This document shows positions 18,991-26,089 of a stretch of 27,801 nucleotides of DNA, in pieces. The notes under the pieces were generated by a model. It saw only the letters and a program-made list of their open reading frames with translations. It was not told where the DNA came from and did no database searches. Position 1 is the stretch's first letter, and the number at the start of each line of letters is the position of its first letter. A program made the translations under genes and the position numbers. The DNA is from an uncultured Bacteroidales bacterium (GTDB lineage: Bacteria; Bacteroidota; Bacteroidia; Bacteroidales; Porphyromonadaceae): contig CAMYPM010000020.1 of NCBI GenBank assembly GCA_947290775.1, positions 1 through 27,801 of the forward strand. Reading direction: 5' to 3'.

Positions 18991-18998
18991 TATCTTTG
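18991..18998 (+). promoter_or_regulatory. Orphan -7 box TATCTTTG
   Basis: An exact TATCTTTG is followed by TATGGGAGCAAGG and then a perfect 6-bp hairpin (19008-19024). No gene lies downstream for about 1 kb, so it could start an RNA. No -33 TTTG is seen. Confidence 0.35.
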
Positions 18999-19309
18999 TA
19001 TGGGAGCAAGGTGACATACACCTTCCGCAAAACAAGAAAAGTGAGAGACCTACTATTGATGGGATACAGAGATTGAATAAAAAGTACTCCCTCCCTACAC
19101 TCTCCCTATTGCATACGGACTTCGATTTGAACTGTATACGCCCCAATACACACAATAATGTATAGAGAGAGCCTGAGGCAATCTAAATCAAGATGGCGAA
19201 AGGGAAGCTCGTAGGCTCTGTCTATATGCCAAGCAACTACCCTACTATGCTTCACATAGTAAACATTACTGCCTATAAATTTTCATTTTTTTATCTAGCA
19301 ATAAAAGTT

Positions 19310-19404
19310 TATATTTGTTACGTAAACCGCTATGCAAGGGAGTGGGGATAGAGGCGCAAGTCCGCTCTGCTCCTACGAAGTAGCAGGTAGCGAGGTTGCA
19401 GAGC
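19310..19404 (+). promoter_or_regulatory. Orphan -7 box followed by structured sequence
   Basis: TATATTTG (19310-19317) matches TAnnTTTG. About 45 bases later GCTCTGC (19364-19370) pairs perfectly with GCAGAGC (19398-19404). A smaller CTAC-GAA-GTAG hairpin lies inside, and an alternative pairing of CTGC with AGCAG competes with it. This looks like a leader or small RNA. It does not fit tRNA or the common riboswitch cores I can recall, and no terminator follows. Confidence 0.35.
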
Positions 19405-20068
19405 CTTAGATAAAAAGTAACAATGGACACACAGTGTAACGCCTTATACGGCACCGCACTATATCAGCGAGAATGCCTTACTACTCCAAAGAACAGTGAG
19501 GGCAATCGCTTGCTCGCCGCTTTTCTCTATAGGGATATCGCTTCCTTCGCTGTGCTACGCAATCGCATCTCGTTGATTATCAATAGGTTTACCCCCCCCC
19601 CACACAGATATATACATTACCCTCTAAAAGGGCAGTCGCGCAAGCAAACTCGGCGGAAGGTATTCCCCTATTTCACATCTTCGGCAACAAGGGCAACAAC
19701 GGATTGCCGTTCGTTACCCACGAACTGCCATGCGAAGATGGTTCTACCCGATATCCCTTTTCGTATGGATTTTCGTATCCCGAAAAGGGGGTGGGGCAAT
19801 CTCCAAGGCGCGGCAACGCGTGTGTCATACACTACAAGCAACACTTTGTTGCCACACATTCTTTTGGTGGAAATAACTTATACGTCAATAACAGAAAAAC
19901 ATTTAATACACAGCACAAATGCCTAAAGTAACCGTTACAGAAATTCGGAATAGTATGGCACTGATGGCATAAAATAGAAAGTAAACAACAAACAGAATAA
20001 CAGATAAACTTCTCTCGCGGCTATACTGCCGGTGCAGAAGCCCGAGATACAAGAAACAATTAATTGTC

Positions 20069-22480
20069 ATGAAAAAAAGATTACTATTCATGTGCGCCCT
20101 ATTAGTCAGCGTGATTACGCTCTCCGGCGCAGCCAATCGCTCTTTCCGCACGGAAATGGAGCAATGGAATCCCATCGGCTTTCCGCAAGCCTCTAATGGT
20201 ATGACGCAATCCCAAGCTGGGGCCCAAACTACTAACCTAACGGCAGGTAATATTATCCTACCCACGGTCGCTACGGCAGCGCCCTCCGGCGTGCTACGCG
20301 GCGGCTCAGCAAACGTGATCACCTTCACCACTGCGAAGGCGGTTGGGGAGAAGATAACGCTCTATATGAAATATTCGGGTGCTGCGCCCACGCTGAGCGG
20401 TGCTACCGGTACACCCAAGAGCGGGAAAAAGGTAACCTATACGCTCAAATCGCAAACCGTAACCATCCAGGGCGATGTAACAGTGTTTCTCGACTCTGAC
20501 AATCAGCTGACCACGTTGGATGTATCCAAGAACACTGCCCTGACAACGCTTGACTGCAGCAAGAATCAGCTAACCGCATTGGATGTATCCCAGAATACCG
20601 CGTTGAAATGGCTTTCCTGCTCTTACAATCAGCTGACCACGTTGGATGTATCAAAAAATACGGCCTTGACAAGGCTTGACTGCAGAAAGAATCCGCTGAG
20701 GGCTTTGGATGTATCCAAGAATACCAAATTGAAATATCTTTTTTGTTCGAAAAATAAGCTGACCGCGTTGGATGTATCCAAGAATACTGCTTTGACAAGC
20801 CTAACTTGCACCTACAATCAACTGACGGCATTGGATGTATCCCAAAACACCGCATTGACAAATCTTTACTGCTACAACAATCAGCTGACGGCATTGGATG
20901 TATCCCAGAATACCGCATTGACAGTGCTTACCTGCTTCAACAATCAAATTAAAGGCGAAGAGATGACCCGCTTGGTGAACAGCCTACCTGACCGTACCGG
21001 AAAGAAAGCCGGTAGATTTACTGTGGTGCAAGAACCTGACCTTGAGGGCAATATTTGCCTTAAATCCGATGTCGCTATTGCCAAGGGTAAGAACTGGAAT
21101 ACGCTAAAGTACAACTCCGATACCAAAAAGGTTGTTTCCTACGAGGGTGAAGAAGCGAGCCATAACGTGATCACCTTCACCACTGCGAAGGCGGTTGGGA
21201 AGACGGTAGAGCTCCAGATGAACTATACGGGGGCAGCACCCACGCTGAGCGGTGCTACCGGTACACCCGAGAGCGGGAAATGGATCACCTATACGCTCAC
21301 ATCGCAAACCGTAACCATCCAGGGCGATGTAACAGTGCTGTACTGCTCCTACAATCAGCTGACGGCGTTGGATGTATCCAAGAATACCGAATTGATAGGG
21401 CTTTTCTGCTACAACAATCAGCTGACCACATTAGACGTATCAAAAAATACCGCGTTGACAACGCTTTCCTGCTCTAACAATCAGCTGACCGCATTAGACG
21501 TATCAAAAAATACCGCATTGACAGAACTTGACTGCTTCAAGAATCAGCTGACCACGTTGGATGTATCCCAAAACACTGCGTTGACAACGCTCTACTGCAG
21601 CAAGAATCAACTGACCGCGTTGGATGTATCAAAGAATACCGAATTGACAGGGCTTAGCTGCTCTGACAATCAGCTGACCACGTTGGATGTATCCCAAAAC
21701 ACTGCGTTGACAACGCTCTACTGCAGCAAGAATCAACTGACCGCATTGGATGTATCCAAGAATACCGAATTGGGAACACTTAACTGCCGCGGCAATCAAA
21801 TTAAAGGCGAAGAGATGACCCGCTTGGTGAACAGCCTACCTGACCGTACCGGAAAGAAAGCCGGTAGATTTACTGTGGTGCAAGAACCTGACCTTGAGGG
21901 CAATATTTGCCTTAAATCCGATGTCGCTATTGCCAAGGGTAAGAACTGGCATACGCTAAAGTACAACTCCGATACCGAAGAAGCTGTTGTCTACGAGGGC
22001 GCAGAGCCTATTCCTTATGCTGTAACGCTCACTAAGGAGGGCGAAGGAACGCTCACTGCTACCGGTGCCGCCGACCTCAAGGCGGTGATGGAAGGTACCG
22101 AATTGACTATTGTAGCTACCCCGGCAAAAGGATACGAGCTTACGGCACTCACCGCAAACGGCACCGATATCCTTGCCACCAAAAAATTCATAGTTAGAGC
22201 AAATACCGAAGTGAAAGCCACTTTTACCAAGAAAACTGCTGCGGAGGTGGTAGCAGCCGGCACGCTACGTCTCTATCCAAATCCGGCGAGCACATACGTG
22301 AACGTGAAGGGCGCAAAGGCGGATGCTTTGGTACGCCTCTACGATGCCAATGGCACACTGCGGTACGAAGCACGTACCGATGCGGACGGCACGCTGCAGA
22401 TCGACCTATCTGCCTATGCAGAAGGTGCTTATCTGCTCCGCATAGGTGACGCCACACAATGCCTCCTCATACAGCGATAA
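20069..22480 (+). CDS. InlJ-like leucine-rich repeat surface protein with T9SS tail
   Basis: The 803-residue protein starts with a signal peptide (about 1-22). A low-complexity stretch (23-81) and two tandem modules follow (82-365 and 366-649). Each module has a beta-rich cap (VITFTTAKAVG...), seven 21-residue LRRs of the form NQLTxLDVSxNTALTxLxC, and a closing segment with NQIKGEEMTRLVNSLPDRT. An InlB-B-repeat-like domain (about 650-722) and a type A T9SS sorting domain (about 730-803, LYPNPASTYVNVKG) end the protein. It should be exported by the Sec and type IX systems and attached to the cell surface. The LRR type resembles Porphyromonas gingivalis InlJ and Listeria internalins, suggesting adhesion. 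The two modules are nearly identical in DNA at their ends, showing recent duplication. Confidence 0.85.
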   Translation: MKKRLLFMCALLVSVITLSGAANRSFRTEMEQWNPIGFPQASNGMTQSQAGAQTTNLTAGNIILPTVATAAPSGVLRGGSANVITFTTAKAVGEKITLYMKYSGAAPTLSGATGTPKSGKKVTYTLKSQTVTIQGDVTVFLDSDNQLTTLDVSKNTALTTLDCSKNQLTALDVSQNTALKWLSCSYNQLTTLDVSKNTALTRLDCRKNPLRALDVSKNTKLKYLFCSKNKLTALDVSKNTALTSLTCTYNQLTALDVSQNTALTNLYCYNNQLTALDVSQNTALTVLTCFNNQIKGEEMTRLVNSLPDRTGKKAGRFTVVQEPDLEGNICLKSDVAIAKGKNWNTLKYNSDTKKVVSYEGEEASHNVITFTTAKAVGKTVELQMNYTGAAPTLSGATGTPESGKWITYTLTSQTVTIQGDVTVLYCSYNQLTALDVSKNTELIGLFCYNNQLTTLDVSKNTALTTLSCSNNQLTALDVSKNTALTELDCFKNQLTTLDVSQNTALTTLYCSKNQLTALDVSKNTELTGLSCSDNQLTTLDVSQNTALTTLYCSKNQLTALDVSKNTELGTLNCRGNQIKGEEMTRLVNSLPDRTGKKAGRFTVVQEPDLEGNICLKSDVAIAKGKNWHTLKYNSDTEEAVVYEGAEPIPYAVTLTKEGEGTLTATGAADLKAVMEGTELTIVATPAKGYELTALTANGTDILATKKFIVRANTEVKATFTKKTAAEVVAAGTLRLYPNPASTYVNVKGAKADALVRLYDANGTLRYEARTDADGTLQIDLSAYAEGAYLLRIGDATQCLLIQR
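20312..22015 (+). repeat. Tandem duplication of an 852-bp module
   Basis: Module A (20312-21163) and module B (21164-22015) are the same length. The first 35 or so bases are identical. The last 170-180 bases (20941 and 21793 onward) differ at only a few positions, while the seven LRRs in the middle differ more. Offset at both ends is exactly 852 bp, or 284 codons. Confidence 0.85.
21545..21796 (+). repeat. 126-bp two-LRR repeat inside module B
   Basis: The block beginning CAGCTGACCACGTTGG at 21545 recurs at 21671. The first 73 or so bases are identical and only a few differences appear later. Each copy encodes two 21-residue LRRs. This points to recent slippage or unequal recombination within the LRR array. 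Confidence 0.75.
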
Positions 22481-22494
22481 CCGAAGGACACTAT

Positions 22495-22519
22495 CCACGG
22501 TGCAGTAGATGCGCCGTGG
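22495..22519 (+). promoter_or_regulatory. Conserved 3' hairpin after the first InlJ-like gene
   Basis: CCACGGTGCA pairs with TGCGCCGTGG around a five-base loop, starting 15 bases after the stop codon. The second InlJ-like gene has the same hairpin at the same place with paired base changes, which supports a selected RNA structure. It could protect the mRNA 3' end or help termination. Confidence 0.55.
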
Positions 22520-22546
22520 ATGTACTGAGTACAACTGATGCACAAA

Positions 22547-22591
22547 GGACGCTGCGGGTGGCATTCACTCGCAGCGTCCTTCTCTTTTTTT
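22547..22591 (+). terminator. Intrinsic terminator of the first InlJ-like gene
   Basis: GGACGCTGCGGGTG pairs with CACTCGCAGCGTCC through 14 positions around a five-base loop, and a T-rich run (TTCTCTTTTTTT) follows. This is a strong rho-independent terminator for the gene at 20069-22480. Confidence 0.85.
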
Positions 22592-23265
22592 AACATAGTG
22601 GGAAAGGCACTACATCAGGGATTTCACAATCAGGCACTACCGGCTATGCACAGTAAAACATTTTTGCCTACCCTCGTCCCCCTTACTATTGTTGGTCGAA
22701 GGGAAGAGCTTAGAGGTCAGAAGGAAGCAGCGTTAGCGGTAGTCTGAGGAGTCCATATTGATTTTCCTCAGTAGTACGATTTATTTCTTACGAAGACTTT
22801 ATTTTCCCCTATTTCCTACGCAACGTCTCAAGGGTAATAATCCTTAGCACCTAAAAGAGCACCTTGCCTAAGAGAGCCGATCTGCCGCTTGATGCGTGCT
22901 CTGTAGCAATCTCTTGCAGCGCGACTACCCTTTTTATTCCACCTTATATCTGTAAATATTTATTGTAAAGCGCACCACATAACTTCTCAATTCATTATAT
23001 TTTTTACTTTGAAAAAGTATGAACTCTATGTTTTTCACCCCAAATTCATAATTATTATTTATATTTGCTCACTGAGAAGCAGATTTGTTTTAGTATGTTC
23101 CTAAATAAAGCGCTACGAGCAGCCGTCACTCGATGCGAAACTAAAGCAATGGGCGTAGTTACTTCTATGCACACCAACCTTCGGGAGACTTTACAGCCTC
23201 TACGAAAAGGGGTCCCTATCTCCTTTAAGATAATACATAACATATTCTAAAATAGATACAAAGCT
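22592..23265 (+). other. 674-bp gene-free spacer and leader of the second LRR gene
   Basis: No supportable coding sequence. The only signals are an inverted repeat CTGAGG/CCTCAG (22744-22771), an AT-rich stretch at about 22960-23065, and a -7-like box TATATTTG at 23060-23067. From that box an unusually long leader of about 190 bases would run to the start codon at 23266. A TTG-started 61-codon frame lies in the leader but has no recognisable features. Confidence 0.5.
23060..23067 (+). promoter_or_regulatory. Candidate -7 box for the second InlJ-like gene
   Basis: TATATTTG matches TAnnTTTG and sits in AT-rich sequence about 200 bases before the start codon. The same octamer is used at 19310. 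There is no TTTG at -33 spacing. Confidence 0.4.
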
Positions 23266-24864
23266 ATGAAACGAAAAGTATACATTTCTCTCTTCCTTTT
23301 CCTCGGCATGCTTTCAGTTGCTGTGCAGGTATTAGGACAGAAATCCGGCTCTGTAGGCGAAGGCATCATCACGCTGACCACCGCTAAAAATATCGGCGAA
23401 ACGATTGAATTGAGTATTACGGCTGAAGGCGCTGTCTCCATTGAGGGGGTTAAAGAACAACCACAATCAGGTGACAAGAACTACACACTCACTGCTCAGA
23501 AGATCACCATCCGCGGCAATGTAACTTCACTGGGCTGCTCTAAGAATAAATTGACAAACTTGGATGTATCGGGCTGTACCACGCTGACCACACTTGAATG
23601 CTTTCTCAATCAACTGACTACGTTGGATCTATCCCATAATACGGCATTAACAGACCTCACATGTGGACAAAATGAACTAACAGAGTTGAATATATCGGGC
23701 TGCACCGCACTGACCACACTTGGATGCGAGAATAATCAACTAACGAATTTGGATGTATCGGGTTGCACTGCACTGACTACACTTGAATGCGAAGAGAATC
23801 AACTCAAGACATTACGCTTATCCGGATGCGCAGCACTGACTACTCTTGAATGCTACACCAATCAACTAACAAGCTTGGATGTGTCGGGCTGTGCTGCACT
23901 AACAATGCTTGAATGCTACAACAATCAACTAACGAACTTTAGCGCTTCAGACTGCACTGCACTGGCAATGCTTTCTTGCTGGCAAAATCAACTGATCACT
24001 TTAGATGTATCAAGCTGCACTGCACTGATAAGTCTTGAATGCGAGAAAAACCAATTAACGAGCCTAAATGTATCGGGATGTGCCGCACTGAACATTCTCT
24101 ATTGCTACAGCAATCAACTGACTACATTGGACCTATCCAAGAATACTGCCTTGAATGAGTTATGGTGCTACGACAATCAAATAAAAGGAGAAGAGATGAC
24201 CCGATTAGTCAAAAGCCTACCCGATCTTACCGGAGAGGAGGCCGGTAACTTCCTTGTGATACAAGTGCCTACACCTGATGGCAATTGGTGCCTCAAGTCG
24301 GATGTGGCCATTGCTAAGAAGAAGAATTGGCAAACCATGAAGTTAAATCTTGCAGAAGATCCTTCCGAAGCGGAGAATTACGAGGGGGCAGAGCCTTCTT
24401 GTACCGTAACGTTCACCCAAGAGGGAGAAGGGACGATAGAGATATTCGGAGCTGTCAACCTTAATGCTGTGGAGGCCGGTACAGAGCTCGTTGTCTTAGC
24501 TACCCCGGCAAAAGGATATAAGCTTACTGCCCTCACCGCCAACGACTCGGATATCCTCGCAACGAAGAAATTCATCGTAAAGGCAGATACCGAAGTGAAA
24601 GCAACCTTTACAAAGGAGACTGCTGCGGAGGTGGTAGAAACCGGTACGCTGCGCCTCTATCCCAATCCGGCAAGTGCATACGTCAACGTAAAGGGTGCAA
24701 AGGCGGATGCCTTGGTACGCCTCTACGATGCGAATGGTGCACTGCGGTACGAAGCACGTACCAATGCCGATGGCACGTTGCAAATTGACCTATCCGGCTA
24801 TGCGGAAGGCATCTACATGCTCCGTGTGGGAGACGATGCGCAACGCCTCCTCATCCAACGATAA
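23266..24864 (+). CDS. InlJ-like leucine-rich repeat surface protein with T9SS tail, single module
   Basis: The 532-residue paralogue of the preceding LRR protein has one module instead of two. A signal peptide (1-25, ending VLGQ) is followed by a beta-rich cap (about 33-87) and ten 21-residue LRRs (about 88-305). Most LRRs have SGCTALTTLEC in place of SKNTALTTLDC. A closing NQIKGEEMTRLVKSLPDLT segment, an InlB-B-repeat-like domain (about 380-452) and a type A T9SS sorting domain (about 459-532) complete it. Its last 260 or so coding bases and the 3' hairpins closely match the upstream gene, while the LRRs have diverged. The Cys in nearly every repeat may form a stacked ladder. Likely role is adhesion or surface interaction. 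Confidence 0.85.
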   Translation: MKRKVYISLFLFLGMLSVAVQVLGQKSGSVGEGIITLTTAKNIGETIELSITAEGAVSIEGVKEQPQSGDKNYTLTAQKITIRGNVTSLGCSKNKLTNLDVSGCTTLTTLECFLNQLTTLDLSHNTALTDLTCGQNELTELNISGCTALTTLGCENNQLTNLDVSGCTALTTLECEENQLKTLRLSGCAALTTLECYTNQLTSLDVSGCAALTMLECYNNQLTNFSASDCTALAMLSCWQNQLITLDVSSCTALISLECEKNQLTSLNVSGCAALNILYCYSNQLTTLDLSKNTALNELWCYDNQIKGEEMTRLVKSLPDLTGEEAGNFLVIQVPTPDGNWCLKSDVAIAKKKNWQTMKLNLAEDPSEAENYEGAEPSCTVTFTQEGEGTIEIFGAVNLNAVEAGTELVVLATPAKGYKLTALTANDSDILATKKFIVKADTEVKATFTKETAAEVVETGTLRLYPNPASAYVNVKGAKADALVRLYDANGALRYEARTNADGTLQIDLSGYAEGIYMLRVGDDAQRLLIQR

Positions 24865-24878
24865 CTGAATGGCACTAT

Positions 24879-24903
24879 CCACGGTGCGTTTACCGCACCG
24901 TGG
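24879..24903 (+). promoter_or_regulatory. Conserved 3' hairpin after the second InlJ-like gene
   Basis: CCACGGTGCG pairs perfectly with CGCACCGTGG around TTTAC, 14 bases after the stop codon. Compared with the hairpin at 22495, stem position 10 changes from A-U to G-C and position 7 from U-G to U-A, so pairing is kept. Confidence 0.55.
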
Positions 24904-24910
24904 AAGTACT

Positions 24911-24959
24911 AAGTGCAGCTGGCACACAAAGGACTAAGTGCAGCAAATGCACAAAGGAC
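24911..24959 (+). repeat. 25-bp tandem repeat between 3' hairpin and terminator
   Basis: AAGTGCAGC followed by a CACAAAGGAC ending occurs twice in tandem (24911-24935 and 24936-24959). The equivalent spot after the first LRR gene has a single related copy. It looks like a small local duplication. Confidence 0.55.
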
Positions 24960-24995
24960 GCTGCGGGTGAGCATTCACTCGCAGCGTTTTTATAT
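24956..24995 (+). terminator. Intrinsic terminator of the second InlJ-like gene
   Basis: ACGCTGCGGGTGA pairs with TCACTCGCAGCGT around GCAT, followed by TTTTATAT. It is homologous to the terminator at 22547. Confidence 0.8.
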
Positions 24996-25118
24996 AAAAG
25001 AGCTGTCTGCTTTGGTGCTAATGCACTGCCCTACCCTTATCCCCACCTACTGACGTTTATCCGATCCCCTCAAAATTCCGCCAGTAACTTTTATCCAAAT
25101 ATTTAAAACCGAATTATT

Positions 25119-25126
25119 TATCTTTG
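25119..25126 (+). promoter_or_regulatory. Candidate promoter -7 box for the 25155 gene
   Basis: TATCTTTG is an exact match to TAnnTTTG, about 29 bases before the ATG at 25155. A start about seven bases downstream would leave a short leader. No good -33 TTTG is visible. Confidence 0.55.
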
Positions 25127-25154
25127 TAGCATAAGACTTAATAAAATAAGCAAA

Positions 25155-26039
25155 ATGGAAAAGCATATTGCAATCTTCGACCTTATCGCATCTTGCCTGA
25201 TGCCCGTTTTTGCTCAGTCTTTTGTGCCAAAGTTATACGCTACAAGTACGACACAGACTTCGTGTACCACTACTCGGTCAGATGTAAATCCGTACACAGG
25301 TGCCCCGGGGTCTCGTGCACATATTTCTTCAACCTACTCCTCTGATCCCCCTATCCATACAGGAAGCCAAGGTGGCCGGTACTATATCAATAGCAGCGAA
25401 ACTTATATTCCAAAAAGAAATCGTCAAAAAAACCAAATCCCATATAATATAAAATCCACATCATTAGTTTTGTCATTAGCAATATGTCTGTTGTGTGCAT
25501 CTTGTAATTACAAAAAGAATACCGACAATAGCTATTACACTGATTCTTTGGACGACTCATACATCGATAATGCACTTAGCAGCGGTTCAAATCCCTATGA
25601 AGAGGATGCCGATATTGAAAGCGATCCCTACATAAGTAATCACCTCAGTACAGGCTCTGTAGTTTACTCAAATGAGTCATTCCACTCGGGTAAGAGGTCA
25701 GAAATATCAGTTATTACTTCAGGCAGTTCAAATTGTGATGTGGTAGTAATATTAAAATCAGGTGGAGTGATCGTACGAAATGCTTATATAGAAGCCGGGG
25801 ATTCCTATTCATTCAGTATTCCCAATGGAAATTATCAAGTATTTTTCTATGCGGGAAGAGGATGGAATCCTAATAAGACCATGTCTGATGAACAATTAGG
25901 AGGATTTGTTGCTGACGAATCTTATTCGAAAGATTCTCCCGTATCATTACATGATGAAAAATTGACTTATGAATTGATACTACAGACAAATGGTAATTTC
26001 AGCACACAGCCGAGCAGTCCAAAAGAAATATTTCAGTAA
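25155..26039 (+). CDS. Secreted protein of unknown function with an internal lipoprotein-like signal
   Basis: I do not recognise the 294-residue protein as a whole. Residues 1-21 resemble a signal peptide (IASCLMPVFAQ) and are followed by a Ser/Thr-rich stretch. The end of that stretch, GGRYYINSSETYIPKR (about 73-88), resembles a short GGxYYIN motif found in small secreted Bacteroidetes proteins. Residues about 100-117 form a second hydrophobic segment ending LLCASC, just like a lipoprotein signal, and a polar, acidic and beta-rich domain follows. No ATG precedes the second signal, so it cannot be a separate normal gene as read. The arrangement suggests a fusion of two secreted proteins, or a secreted protein with an internal membrane segment. 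The promoter-like box at 25119 supports expression from the given start. Confidence 0.6.
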   Translation: MEKHIAIFDLIASCLMPVFAQSFVPKLYATSTTQTSCTTTRSDVNPYTGAPGSRAHISSTYSSDPPIHTGSQGGRYYINSSETYIPKRNRQKNQIPYNIKSTSLVLSLAICLLCASCNYKKNTDNSYYTDSLDDSYIDNALSSGSNPYEEDADIESDPYISNHLSTGSVVYSNESFHSGKRSEISVITSGSSNCDVVVILKSGGVIVRNAYIEAGDSYSFSIPNGNYQVFFYAGRGWNPNKTMSDEQLGGFVADESYSKDSPVSLHDEKLTYELILQTNGNFSTQPSSPKEIFQ

Positions 26040-26089
26040 ATTACAATTTGGAAATGCGCACCTACTATAAAATAACACTTTGAAATGAT

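Larger units (their letters stand above)
18683..20068. other. 1.4-kb region without a supportable gene
   Basis: This stretch separates the iron/redox locus from the surface-protein cluster. It contains two plus-strand -7-like boxes (18991 and 19310). Hairpins include CCCACC/GGTGGG near 18773-18791, AAGGTG-ACATA-CACCTT at 19008-19024 and GCTCTGC/GCAGAGC at 19364-19404. There is also a run of ten C at 19592-19601. A 9-bp inverted repeat CCCTTTTCG/CGAAAAGGG lies at 19755-19789, and a GCAA-loop hairpin with CGCG arms at about 19809-19820. Open frames here (19423-19926 plus, 19668-19859 minus) have compositions unlike real proteins of this genome. It may hold unrecognised RNAs or decayed mobile sequence. 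Confidence 0.5.

Noticed and set aside
19668..19859. Minus-strand 63-codon frame in the same gap
   Set aside because: No start signal, no recognised family, and it overlaps the CCCTTTTCG/CGAAAAGGG inverted repeat; not supported as a gene.
19423..19926. Plus-strand 167-codon open frame crossing the C10 tract
   Set aside because: The translation is rich in Cys, Arg and His, has no domain, signal or recognisable similarity, and crosses several inverted repeats; probably chance.
20445..20918. Minus-strand 157-codon open frame with repeating residues
   Set aside because: It is the antisense shadow of the LRR array; its periodicity is explained by the real gene.
20520..21790. Regular 63-bp repeats that might look like a CRISPR or satellite array
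   Set aside because: They are in frame, encode 21-residue LRRs, have no unique spacers, and lie inside a gene with a signal peptide and sorting domain.
23065..23250. 61-codon frame in the leader of the second LRR gene
   Set aside because: It needs a TTG start, overlaps the end of the promoter-like box, and encodes nothing recognisable.
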